Program-made: the position numbers and the translations under genes | DNA from: Deltaproteobacteria bacterium | GTDB lineage: Bacteria; SAR324; JACQKK01 | DNA length: 64,000 nucleotides | Direction of reading: 5' to 3' | Assembly (NCBI GenBank): GCA_029858505.1 | Contig: JAOUEW010000001.1 | Span: 806,001 to 870,000, forward strand | Shown: piece by piece, positions 26,141-34,292 of the stretch | How positions within the stretch are numbered: position 1 is the stretch's first letter | Layout: every line of letters starts with the position of its first letter | The notes under the pieces: generated by a model | Database searches by the model: none | Seen by the model: only the letters and a program-made list of their open reading frames with translations | Told to the model about the DNA's origin: nothing

Positions 26141-27076
26141 ATGAGCCGGATTCTGGTGGTGGAGGACGACCCGGATGTACAGGCGGCCCTGAAGGCCCAC
26201 CTGGAATCCATCGGGCAGGAAGTCATTTCCGCCCGCAATGGGGTGGAAGGGGTGCGCAAGGCCCTGACCCACTACCCCGACGTGATGACCCTGGACCTGG
26301 AAATGCCCTACATGAACGGCTTTCAGACCCTGAGGGTGTTGAATCTCATTCACATCACCGTTCCGGTGATTCTGATTTCCCAATCCAAGCTGCCGGATGG
26401 GCACCAAGATCTGTTCCGCCACATGGTGGGAATCTGTTCCAAAACCAACCTATGGAAGGAACTGCCCAGCGCCCTGTTGAAGGCGCTGTCGACTTCGCAG
26501 GCCCCCCGGGTGGATATGGAATTTCCCGTGGGGCGGGAGGAAATTGTGAGGCTGGCGTCGGAGGGTGGGCGCAAACGGGTGCTGGTGGTGGATGACGAAC
26601 CGGAAAACCTGAGCGCCGTGGTGTGGGCCCTGGAGCAAACGGGGCTGTATGACGTGTTCACCGCCGGGGGCGGCCAAGAGGCCTTGTTCAAAGCGGTGGT
26701 GCTGAACCCAGACTTAATGGTGTGCGATGTGATGATGCCCCAGTTGGATGGCATTACCCTGGCCCAACTGCTGTACACCCTGGGGCGGCCCCTGCCCATG
26801 GTGTACCTTTCCACCAACACCCAAGAGTCCATTGTGCGCCAAGCCATGAAACTGGATTGCGTGCGGGGGTATTTGTTCAAACAGGACCTGTTGACCATGC
26901 TGGGGAGCTTTTTGGCCAAAGTGGAAGAATGGACCCACACCACCCCAGAGCAAAAGGAACAGTGGGCCAATGCCTATCAATCCATTGACCTAGAAAAACT
27001 CACCCATTCGGGAAGGGAATTGGGGCTGTTTACCGGGGGCGGGTGGGGGGAATCGTCTGGCGCTATGACAGGGTAA
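26141..27076 (+). CDS. Double-receiver response regulator 1
   Basis: This 311-aa protein consists of two CheY-like receiver domains and no recognisable output domain. REC1 (about 1-118) has the acidic pair VVEDD, phospho-acceptor Asp 52 (TLDLEMPYMNG) and switch Ser 80. REC2 (about 145-265) has VVDDEPEN, Asp 196 (VCDVMMP), STNT and the FKQD lysine. A helical tail of about 45 residues follows. ATG 26141 has the strong site GAGGAGG upstream. It is the first of three related genes on the same strand. It is closely similar to the next gene, which indicates tandem duplication. Likely a phosphorelay component or protein-interaction regulator; the partner kinase is not in the window. Confidence 0.85.
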   Translation: MSRILVVEDDPDVQAALKAHLESIGQEVISARNGVEGVRKALTHYPDVMTLDLEMPYMNGFQTLRVLNLIHITVPVILISQSKLPDGHQDLFRHMVGICSKTNLWKELPSALLKALSTSQAPRVDMEFPVGREEIVRLASEGGRKRVLVVDDEPENLSAVVWALEQTGLYDVFTAGGGQEALFKAVVLNPDLMVCDVMMPQLDGITLAQLLYTLGRPLPMVYLSTNTQESIVRQAMKLDCVRGYLFKQDLLTMLGSFLAKVEEWTHTTPEQKEQWANAYQSIDLEKLTHSGRELGLFTGGGWGESSGAMTG

Positions 27077-27283
27077 CAGGCTGGGCTGTTTTCTTCCTCC
27101 TTTCGTTCAATAGATCATTTGGGGGTTGCGTAAAAACAGACATGTTTGAAAAAATACGATAGAATAAAGGAAACAAAAGCATAAAAGGTGATCACACGAA
27201 CGGCTTCTGAATGTAGCTTGGGAAAAGTCACGGGGGAACCATAAAAAAAACCCCAATGATCAACATCTCAGTGGGAAATACCC
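27077..27283 (+). promoter_or_regulatory. AT-rich promoter region between receiver genes
   Basis: This 207-bp A-rich gap holds TAGAATAAA near 27163 and several poly-A runs. It probably contains a promoter for the second and third double-receiver genes, but I cannot assign boxes with confidence. No ORF is supported. Confidence 0.35.
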
Positions 27284-28195
27284 ATGGGCCGGATTCTGGT
27301 AATGGAGGATGACCCCACCGCCCAGAAGATTCTACAATCTATGCTGGAGTCTTTGGGGCACGAGGTTCTGCTGGCCCGCAACGGGGTGGAGGGGATCCGC
27401 AAGGCCCTCATTCACTACCCGGAAGTGATGACCATGGATCTGGAAATGCCCTACATGAACGGCTACCAGACCCTGCGCATATTAAACCTGATCGGCATCT
27501 CTACCCCGGTGGTGATGATATCCGAGTCGGCGGGGCTGGACCGAGCCTTGAACTTGTTTCACCAAGTGGCCGCGGCCAGTTCCAAAACCGGACTGCGCGC
27601 GGAACTCCCCGCGGCCCTGAACAAAGCCCTGGCCCAGGCCAAAACCCCCAAACAAGACCTAGACTTTCCCCTGGGCCAGCCAGAGATTGCCCGGCTGGTG
27701 ACCGAGGAAGACCGCAAGCGGCTGCTGGTGGTGGATGACGACCCGGACACCCTGGCCGGAGTGGCGGTGATTTTGGAACAGACGGGGCTGTACGACGTGT
27801 TTACCGCCGGGGGCGGCCAAGAAGCCCTGTTTAAGGCGGCGGTATTGAACCCCGACTTAATCGTGTGCGATGTGATGATGCCCCACATTGACGGCATTAC
27901 CCTGGCCCAGATTTTATACACCCTGGGGCGGCCCCTGCCCATCGTGTATCTTTCGACCAATACCCAAGAAACCATGGTGAAGCAGGCCATGAAACTGGAT
28001 TCGGTGCGGGGATATTGGTTCAAGCAAGACATTATGACCCGCATGGCCGAGTTTTTGGGCAAGGTGGAAGAATGGACGGACACCACGCCCCAAGAAAAAA
28101 ACCGCCTGCTGAACCTTTACCGCGAAATAGACCTGGACAAGCTCACCACCTCTGGTCGGGAGCTGGGCTTGTTTTCTGCCGAGGCGAGGCCATGA
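27284..28195 (+). CDS. Double-receiver response regulator 2
   Basis: This 303-aa paralogue of the preceding gene is collinear over its whole length. REC1 has VMEDD, Asp 52 (TMDLEMPYMNG), Ser 80 and Lys near 101. REC2 has VVDDDPD, Asp 196 (VCDVMMPHIDG), STNT and FKQD. The segment TGLYDVFTAGGGQEALFKA is identical in both paralogues apart from a shared downstream V/A change. There is no DNA-binding or enzymatic output domain. The stop overlaps the start of the third gene (ATGA at 28192-28195), so these two are translationally coupled and their products may work together. Confidence 0.85.
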   Translation: MGRILVMEDDPTAQKILQSMLESLGHEVLLARNGVEGIRKALIHYPEVMTMDLEMPYMNGYQTLRILNLIGISTPVVMISESAGLDRALNLFHQVAAASSKTGLRAELPAALNKALAQAKTPKQDLDFPLGQPEIARLVTEEDRKRLLVVDDDPDTLAGVAVILEQTGLYDVFTAGGGQEALFKAAVLNPDLIVCDVMMPHIDGITLAQILYTLGRPLPIVYLSTNTQETMVKQAMKLDSVRGYWFKQDIMTRMAEFLGKVEEWTDTTPQEKNRLLNLYREIDLDKLTTSGRELGLFSAEARP

Positions 28196-29079
28196 CCATC
28201 GAACGACATGCCGTGGTGATTCAACCGGAACGGGACATTTTAGAAGCCTTGAACGCCCTGTCGTTCAAGGTGATGCTGGCCCAAGACGGTATTGAGGGGG
28301 TGCGGCGGGCGCTGCGCCACCGCCCCAGCGTGGTGTTGCTGCCGGTGAGCATGCCCCACCTCGACGGTTTCAACGTGGCCAAACTGTTGGCCTTGTTCCG
28401 GGTGAACATTCCCCTGGTGTTCTTCTCCTCGGATGCCGCTGAATTGGCCCAGGTGCGCAAATGGCCTTCCGTGCTGGACGGAATCCTTCCGCAGGAGGCC
28501 TCGGCCAGGCTGCCGGGGCTGCTGGCCGGGCTGTCGGTGAAGCCGGTGGAAAAACCCTACCAAGCGCACTTTTCTCAACACGAGTGGGCCGACCTGTTGA
28601 GCAAAACCGGCCGCAAGCGCATTTTAATGGTGGAAGATTCTGGCGTGATTTTAAAGCACTGGTTGAAGACGCTGGACCCCCTGCAGCGTTTTCAATTGTA
28701 CTCCGCCCGGGAGGGCATGGAGGGCGTGGTGAAATCGCTGTTGATTCAACCAGACTTGATTCTGACGGATGTGCACATGCCAGTGATGGACGGGCTGACC
28801 ATGAGCCAAGTGCTGTTTATTCTAGGGAAACCCTATCCAATTTTGTTTTTGTCGGGGCACGACGATGACCGGCTGATCAACAAAGCCCGCAAACTTCCGG
28901 GGGTGTTGGGATACCTGTTCAAAGATGAAATGGCCAACGACCAAACTTTCATCCGGCAGGTGGAGAACAACTTGGCCATCGCCGGGCAGGTTCGCTCTCA
29001 GGCGGGGGAGTTCTATCGGCACGCCGCGCCAGAGACCCTCACCCTATCCGCCGAGGGGGATGGATTTTCCCTGGGGTAA
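28192..29079 (+). CDS. Double-receiver protein 3 with a degenerate first receiver
   Basis: This 295-aa protein has the same two-receiver layout, but REC1 (about 1-118) has lost the phosphorylation site. The acidic pair is replaced by VVIQPERD, and the acceptor position is Pro 51 (VVLLPVSMPHLDG). REC2 (about 142-265) is intact, with MVEDS, Asp 193 (LTDVHMPVMDG), the SGHD switch region and FKDE. A pseudo-receiver beside a true receiver is a known way to bind partners independently of phosphorylation. The start ATG overlaps the stop of the preceding gene by 4 nt. A start farther upstream is possible in this frame but would lie inside that gene. Confidence 0.83.
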   Translation: MTIERHAVVIQPERDILEALNALSFKVMLAQDGIEGVRRALRHRPSVVLLPVSMPHLDGFNVAKLLALFRVNIPLVFFSSDAAELAQVRKWPSVLDGILPQEASARLPGLLAGLSVKPVEKPYQAHFSQHEWADLLSKTGRKRILMVEDSGVILKHWLKTLDPLQRFQLYSAREGMEGVVKSLLIQPDLILTDVHMPVMDGLTMSQVLFILGKPYPILFLSGHDDDRLINKARKLPGVLGYLFKDEMANDQTFIRQVENNLAIAGQVRSQAGEFYRHAAPETLTLSAEGDGFSLG

Positions 29080-29225
29080 GAAAGGGCGGGAGAAAAAAGA
29101 ACGGGAAAAAGAGGAAAGAGGATGGAGTTGAAAATGATGCTGGCAGATGAAAGATAAATAAAGATATAAAAAAGGGGAAAGCGTAATGTGGAAGAAAAGA
29201 AGTTGAGAAGAAGGGGGTAATAAGA

Positions 29226-29390
29226 TCAGACTTTTTCCTTCTTCACCTTCACTCGAGACAAATCGCCATCCAATGGAATGGACTGACCGCAGGTGCATTG
29301 AATGGGCCGGGTGGATACATACCGGTCCGAGGTGATTTTGTGGACCTTCCGGCAGGCGGGACAGGGGACGGAAATGAGGGTGACGCTCAT
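29226..29390 (-). CDS. Small zinc-ribbon protein (54 aa)
   Basis: A 54-aa ORF on the - strand begins MSVTLISVPCPACRKVHK and ends in a Lys-rich tail. It contains CPAC (Cys 10, 13) and CTC (Cys 32, 34), the four-cysteine arrangement of a minimal zinc ribbon. Composition is coding-like, in contrast to the A-rich surroundings. It converges with the third receiver gene. Function unknown; such ribbons often bind nucleic acid or larger complexes. Confidence 0.65.
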   Translation of the reverse strand: MSVTLISVPCPACRKVHKITSDRYVSTRPIQCTCGQSIPLDGDLSRVKVKKEKV

Positions 29391-29629
29391 GGGCTTTTAG
29401 ACGTTCAGGGGAAGGGGTTTCACTCGACCCATTGGAACCATCGTGATCGAGCGGCCAAGTGATCAGAATCTGTGCACAGAATTCGTGATCAGACTTTATT
29501 TTCTAGCGCAGGATAAAAAAACGTGGCTGCCCAAGCCTGCGTCCCCCGATGCTTCATAGAATGGCTCATCGAATAGTTCAAGGGCAGTGGGTGTTTGAAT
29601 CATCTGCTCTCGAAATTCTTGAAACCAGC
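29391..29629. other. Intergenic region downstream of cobS
   Basis: This gap contains no convincing gene or strong terminator. One - strand frame here (29496 to about 29600) encodes about 35 residues, too few to support. Confidence 0.3.
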
Positions 29630-30475
29630 CTACCAGAAATAAAGCCATTCGGAAACTGTTGGCCCCATCATCCATCCCGCCAGAAAAGCGGTTTCGGAAA
29701 GTTCGATTCCAGCGCCGCACACATCGCCAGTCACCCCGCCAAATGCCCGCCGGGCAATCCGCCCCAGCCCCAGGGCTGCCCCCAGGGCCCCCAGCAGCCC
29801 CGCGGCCAAGGGGATGGCCAGTTGGGGGCCAGACTCGGTAGCAACCTGGGCAGCAGAATGGGTGCCCAGCCCCACAGTATATCCCAGTCCCCCTGTAACA
29901 GCCCCCGCCAGCAGCCCCGCGGTTGCCCAGACGCGCCACCCCACCCCGGTGCCTACCCCGTGCCCCAGCCCCTGGTTTTTGGCGGGGGGCAGGGCCGCCA
30001 TCAGCCCCACGGCAGACCAGCGCCCCACCGCCGGGGCCAACAGAAGGCCCCACCATTGGTGGGTCACAGCCAACTGCCCAAGCAGGGCCGCCTTCAACAC
30101 CAGCACCAGCACCAGGGCCGCCGTGCCCATGGGCCCGCTGGCGCTGTCGGTCATGGCCGCCAGGGCGGCTGGGCGGCCTTTGATTCGGGCCCCCAGCCCG
30201 TCGAAAGTATCGGCCAAGCCGTCCAGGTGCAGCCCGGCAGAAAGCCAGGCCAGCCAAGCGGTCATCAAAACACCCACCGCCAGGGGGGGCAGCCCGGCCA
30301 GGGTCAGCACCCAACCAGCCCCGGCGGTGAGCCCCCCCAACCCCAGCCCCACCAGGGGATAAAACCCCACGGACCGGGCGTGGTGTTCTGGGCTTGGGTC
30401 TTTCCCAGCAAACCGGGGGAGCGAAAACCGGGTGAGAAAGGCCACCGCCATTCGGAAGGCATGCCAAGTGTTCAT
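29630..30475 (-). CDS. cobS: Adenosylcobinamide-GDP ribazoletransferase (cobalamin synthase)
   Basis: CobS joins adenosylcobinamide-GDP with alpha-ribazole (phosphate) in the membrane to give adenosylcobalamin (phosphate). The 281-aa polytopic protein shows AFLTRFSLP near the N-terminus, HLDGLADTFDGLGA (Mg-binding) and GGVTGDVCGAGIELSE, all family hallmarks, and many Ala/Leu/Gly-rich membrane helices. The start overlaps the cobQ stop by 4 nt (30472-30475). It is the last gene of the cobalamin locus. CobT, which makes alpha-ribazole phosphate, is not in the window. Confidence 0.94.
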   Translation of the reverse strand: MNTWHAFRMAVAFLTRFSLPRFAGKDPSPEHHARSVGFYPLVGLGLGGLTAGAGWVLTLAGLPPLAVGVLMTAWLAWLSAGLHLDGLADTFDGLGARIKGRPAALAAMTDSASGPMGTAALVLVLVLKAALLGQLAVTHQWWGLLLAPAVGRWSAVGLMAALPPAKNQGLGHGVGTGVGWRVWATAGLLAGAVTGGLGYTVGLGTHSAAQVATESGPQLAIPLAAGLLGALGAALGLGRIARRAFGGVTGDVCGAGIELSETAFLAGWMMGPTVSEWLYFW

Positions 30476-31995
30476 GGCCGCCCTCCGCCAAACACCAGGG
30501 CCTCCAGCCGTTCCAAGTCCAGGTGGGTTTCTACCGCGTCGGCCAGCCGGTCAAAGCCGTTCAATAGGTCATTCCCTCGCCCGGTTCCGGGGGGAGGGGT
30601 CAGCCCCCGGCGGCGCCACAGCCGTTCCAGCAGGTCCACCCGGAAACTCTGGTTGTCCCACAAGCCATGAATCAAGGTGCCAGCCAGGTTTCCGTCCGGG
30701 CTGGCGGCCCCGTCTCCCAGGGGGGCGCCTTCCAACCGAAACAAGGGCTGGGCACCGTTTTGCCGTTCCACCCGCCCCAGGTGAATTTCGTAGCCAGTCA
30801 GGGGGGGCTGCTCCGGCCAGGGTTCGCTCCCTGTGAGAAACGACGGCCCGATGGGCCAAGCCTTCACCCGGGCGGTGCGTTTTTCCTGCTCCAACTGGGT
30901 GACCACTGGCAGCAACCCCAGGCCATCGGCGGAGGGCAGGCCCCCCTCCATGGCGTGGGGGTTTTCCACCCGTTCCCCCAACATTTGAAATCCCCCGCAA
31001 ATGCCCACCACCGGACGGCCGGTCCGGGCCCGCAAGAATTCTCCCCAACCCTGTTCTTTCAGCCAAGCCAAATCGGCCAGGGTGTTTTTCGAACCCGGCA
31101 GCACCACCAGGTCCGCCTGCTGGGCTTCTGCCGGGGTTTTCACAAACCGCACGGTCACCCCCGGCTCACCCTCCAAGGGGGCCAAATCATCGTAGTTCGA
31201 CACCCAGGGGTAGCGCACCGCCACCACGTCCAGGCCCTCCGGGGGGCGAGGTTTTCCCGTGCGGATGTCTAACCCCAGAGAGTCTTCCTCTGGCAGCCCC
31301 AGTTGTTCCAAAAAGGGGAGCACCCCCAGCACGGGCTTACCGGTTTTTTTCTCCAGAAAGTCCAGCCCAGGCTGCAGCAGGGAGCGGTCGCCCCGGAACT
31401 TGTTCACCACAAACCCCGCGATCAGTTTGCGCTCCGCCGGGCGCAGCAGGGCCATGGTTCCCACAAAGGCGGCAAACACCCCGCCCCGGTCAATGTCGCC
31501 CGCCAGCAGCACTGGGGCCATGGCTTGGCGGGCCACGTACATGTTCACCAAGTCGCCCCGGCGCAGGTTGATTTCCGCCGGGCTGCCCGCCCCTTCAATC
31601 ACCACCAGGTCGTGGGCTTCTCTCAGGGTGTTCAGGGAGCGGTCCACCAGCCGTCGCAGCCGGGGCTTGCGGGCTTGGTATTCCACCGCCGACAGCGTGC
31701 CCTCCACCCGCCCCAGCACCACCAGTTGAGAGCGGCTGTGGCCCTCTGGCTTCAGCAGGATGGGGTTCATTTCCACCCGTGTTTCCACCCCCGCCGCCAG
31801 GGCCTGCACCGCCTGGGCCCGGCCAATCTCTCCGCCATCGGGGGTTACCGCCGCGTTCAGGGCCATGTTCTGGGCCTTAAAGGGGGCCACCGACCACCCC
31901 CGCCGGGCGTACAGACGGCACAGGGCCGTCACCAGCAGGCTCTTGCCCACCGAGGACGCCGTTCCCTGAACCATCAATACGTTGCCTAGGGGCAT
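30472..31995 (-). CDS. cobQ: Cobyric acid synthase
   Basis: CobQ (CbiP) amidates four carboxylates of adenosylcobyrinate a,c-diamide using glutamine and ATP. The 507-aa protein has a dethiobiotin-synthetase-like P-loop domain (MVQGTASSVGKSLLVTALCR), the APFKAQNMALNAAVT signature, and a glutamine amidotransferase domain with VVGICGGFQMLGE carrying the nucleophile Cys. A second start (ATG at 31974) is possible. A repeat element separates it from cbiB upstream, while cobS follows with a 4-nt overlap. Confidence 0.95.
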   Translation of the reverse strand: MPLGNVLMVQGTASSVGKSLLVTALCRLYARRGWSVAPFKAQNMALNAAVTPDGGEIGRAQAVQALAAGVETRVEMNPILLKPEGHSRSQLVVLGRVEGTLSAVEYQARKPRLRRLVDRSLNTLREAHDLVVIEGAGSPAEINLRRGDLVNMYVARQAMAPVLLAGDIDRGGVFAAFVGTMALLRPAERKLIAGFVVNKFRGDRSLLQPGLDFLEKKTGKPVLGVLPFLEQLGLPEEDSLGLDIRTGKPRPPEGLDVVAVRYPWVSNYDDLAPLEGEPGVTVRFVKTPAEAQQADLVVLPGSKNTLADLAWLKEQGWGEFLRARTGRPVVGICGGFQMLGERVENPHAMEGGLPSADGLGLLPVVTQLEQEKRTARVKAWPIGPSFLTGSEPWPEQPPLTGYEIHLGRVERQNGAQPLFRLEGAPLGDGAASPDGNLAGTLIHGLWDNQSFRVDLLERLWRRRGLTPPPGTGRGNDLLNGFDRLADAVETHLDLERLEALVFGGGRP

Positions 31996-32044
31996 ACATT
32001 CTCGTTTGAAAATATGTTTAGACTGTTGCAGGTCATTCGTACCC

Positions 32045-32250
32045 TGTCATTCCAACAGCACCCCATCCCTGCCCTTCGGGCATCCCCGATGGGAAGGGGA
32101 ATTGCTCGAAGCCGAAGGTCGAAGAGATTGTGTCCTTCCGGCTTCACCATCCGAACGTATTCCTATTTTCCCTCTTCGGCCTAAACCGTATTGTCCCTCT
32201 CCGATGGGGAGGGACAGGTGGCGAAGCCGCCAGGGAGGGGTGTTGTTCGG
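32045..32250 (-). repeat. Dispersed nested inverted-repeat element between cbiB and cobQ
   Basis: A variant element running from CCAACAGCACCCCATCCCTG to GGGAGGGGTGTTGTTCGG, with internal hairpins (GGCATCCCCGATGGG, TCCCTCTCCGATGGGGAGGGA, GGCGAAGCCGCC) and a low-GC core. It fills the roughly 290-bp gap; no gene is supported there. Confidence 0.65.
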
Positions 32251-32287
32251 AAATCACTCGAAGCCGAAAAGGGATGCGTTTGCTTCT

Positions 32288-33337
32288 TCACCCCAACGGC
32301 ACAAACCCGGTGAACACCGACAGCCGATCTTCCAGCCCCACCAAAAATCCCAGGGTCAGCAACACGGCCAGCCATCCCGCCCGGCGGGTCAGTCTCCAGG
32401 CCGGGGCCACGTCGGCCCCGCTGGGATGTCGTCCGTCCGCTCCCAGAATGTAACTCCCCGGTTTTTCCAGCCGCAGCCCCAGGGCCCCGGCCAAGGCGGC
32501 CATGGGGTGCCCCCCGTTGGGGCTGGGGGTGAGGGCATGGTCCCGCCGCCACACCCGCCAAGCCAGCCTCCCATCCCGCTCCCCCGCCGAGACCAGAATC
32601 AACACCGCAGTCAGCCGGGCGGGAATCCAATTCATGGCGTCATCCAGCCGGGCGACGACCTTGCCCAAAAACTCCCACCGCCCATGGTAGCCCACCATGG
32701 CGTCCAGAGTGTTCACCGTTCGAAAGGTCGCCGCTCCAGCCAAGCCCCCCACACCAAACCAAAACAAGGGGGCCACCAGGGCATCGTTCAGGTTTTCCGC
32801 GGCGGAAGACACCGCCCCCGCCGCCAGTTCGCTTTCTCCCAGGCGGGTGGCGTCGCGGGAACACAGGGCCGACAGGTTTTGCCGGGCCAGGGGCAAGTTG
32901 TTCTGGGCCAGGGCCTGCCCCACGGCCTGAACGGCCCGCCCCAACCCCCGAAAGGCCAGGGCCGACTTAAGCCACCACACCGCCGCCACCCACCATCCCG
33001 CCAGGGCGGCTGCCCGCAGGGTTCCGCCGTCTAGCCGCCACAGTTCTGCCCAGCCCCAGGCCAACCCCCCGGCCCCCCCCAGACCGAAGGCCAGGGGCAG
33101 AACCGCCGCCCCCAACGCACCCCGCCAAAACAACATAGAAACCCAGGGGCTTGCCGGATTGTGCTCCTCGCCAGCGGGGGTTTGTCCCTGGCCGAACCAA
33201 GCCCTGGCCGCCCAGCCCATCCACACCACCGGATGGAGGAGGGCCGGGGGTTCCCCCAGCAGGGCATCCCAGACCAAGGCCGCCAGCAGCAGGGCCGCCA
33301 AGCCGGGGGGAGAGACGGGTGAATCCAGAAAGGTCAT
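32288..33337 (-). CDS. cbiB: Adenosylcobinamide-phosphate synthase CbiB
   Basis: CbiB (CobD) attaches the aminopropanol arm to adenosylcobyric acid in the membrane. The 349-aa protein shows WDALLGEPPALLHPVVWMG near the N-terminus, LCSRDATRLGESELAAGAVSS, AENLNDALVAPLFWF, and the C-terminal TPSPNGGHPMAALAGAL and KPGSYILG, all typical of the family. The frame continues upstream through cobU, but the conserved start is ATG 33337. It has multiple membrane helices, and the gene lies 41 nt downstream of cobU. Confidence 0.94.
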   Translation of the reverse strand: MTFLDSPVSPPGLAALLLAALVWDALLGEPPALLHPVVWMGWAARAWFGQGQTPAGEEHNPASPWVSMLFWRGALGAAVLPLAFGLGGAGGLAWGWAELWRLDGGTLRAAALAGWWVAAVWWLKSALAFRGLGRAVQAVGQALAQNNLPLARQNLSALCSRDATRLGESELAAGAVSSAAENLNDALVAPLFWFGVGGLAGAATFRTVNTLDAMVGYHGRWEFLGKVVARLDDAMNWIPARLTAVLILVSAGERDGRLAWRVWRRDHALTPSPNGGHPMAALAGALGLRLEKPGSYILGADGRHPSGADVAPAWRLTRRAGWLAVLLTLGFLVGLEDRLSVFTGFVPLG

Positions 33338-33378
33338 GAAGTTGCCCGGAGTGGTGTGTGTTCTAAGCGCATGCGGAT

Positions 33379-33945
33379 TTACTCCAAGGGCCAGGGAATC
33401 ACCGGGGCGGGTTTCAGCCGAAGCTTCATGCCCAGGGCGGCCAGCCAGACCTCTCCGGCCAAGGCGGCCAATTGTTGGTGGGCTCTTCCGGCGGCATCTC
33501 GGAAGGCCCGGCCCAGGGGAGTCTCGGGCACCAGCCCCATGCCGACCTCGTTGGTCACCAAAAATCCCGGCCCTGGCCGCCCGGCCAACACTTGCCCCAG
33601 CCGCAGCACCCTGGCCAGCAGTTCTGTTTCTTCCATGCCTGCCAGCATCAGGTTGCTCATCCACAGGGTCAGGCAGTCAATCACCACCGGGGCTTGGGGG
33701 GGCAAGGCTTCCAGGGCTTGTTCCAAGTGCAATGGTTCTTCCACCGTGTGGAAGGCTTGGCCCCGTTCCGCCCGGTGCTGGTCTGCTCGCCGGGCCATTT
33801 CCGGGTCGTGTGCTTCGGCGGTGGCCACGAACCAGCGGGGGGCCGGGTGGGCCAGGGCCCGCTCCAGGGCAAAGGCACTTTTCCCTGAGCGGGCTCCGCC
33901 GCCGATCAACACCAGTGGATTCTTCGGGTGTACCGTCATCACCAC
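33379..33945 (-). CDS. cobU: Adenosylcobinamide kinase / adenosylcobinamide-phosphate guanylyltransferase
   Basis: CobU phosphorylates adenosylcobinamide and then transfers GMP, preparing the nucleotide loop. The 188-aa protein has the P-loop IGGGARSGKSAFALERAL, ATAEAHDPEMARR (with the guanylylated-His region HRAERG following), and the strong CobU signature TNEVGMGLVPETPLGRAFRD. Two possible ATGs are 6 nt apart (33945, 33939). It is separated from cbiA upstream by a 347-bp repeat-filled gap and followed by cbiB. Confidence 0.95.
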   Translation of the reverse strand: MVMTVHPKNPLVLIGGGARSGKSAFALERALAHPAPRWFVATAEAHDPEMARRADQHRAERGQAFHTVEEPLHLEQALEALPPQAPVVIDCLTLWMSNLMLAGMEETELLARVLRLGQVLAGRPGPGFLVTNEVGMGLVPETPLGRAFRDAAGRAHQQLAALAGEVWLAALGMKLRLKPAPVIPWPLE

Positions 33946-34029
33946 ATCCTATTCAACAGGTTTTGATATCTTTGTTTCAAGAGCAAGGCATCCTCTGTAT
34001 TTTCCCACCCGTTTCATTTCCCCCGCGGG

Positions 34030-34290
34030 CAATCCCAACAGCACCCCTCCCTATACTCGAAGCCGGTGGGTGATGTGATGACTTCCGCCCGGCTTCACTT
34101 TCCGAAATGATAATACCCCCATCCGTTGGCCTAAGCGGTATTGTCCCTCTCCGATGGGGAGGGACGGGCGGCGTAGCCGCCAGGGAGGGGTGCTGTTACC
34201 CCACCCCTGCCCCTTTGGGGCATCCCTCCCCGATGGGAAGGGGCAAACGCTCGAAGGGCGTTGGGGAAGGGTGCTGTTGGGCCTGCCCCA
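34030..34290 (-). repeat. Dispersed element cluster between cbiA and cobU
   Basis: A variant element (CAACAGCACCCCTCCC to GGGAGGGGTGCTGTTACC) is joined to a second partial unit (CACCCCTGCCCCTTTGGGGC to GGGTGCTGTTGGGCC). It shows the GTCCCTCTCC/GGGGAGGGAC and GGCGGCGTAGCCGCC hairpins. The whole 33946-34292 gap holds these repeats and no gene. Confidence 0.65.
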
Positions 34291-34292
34291 AA

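Noticed and set aside
29549-30670. 373-codon + strand frame opposite cobS
   Set aside because: Antisense shadow; cobS has strong family motifs on the other strand.
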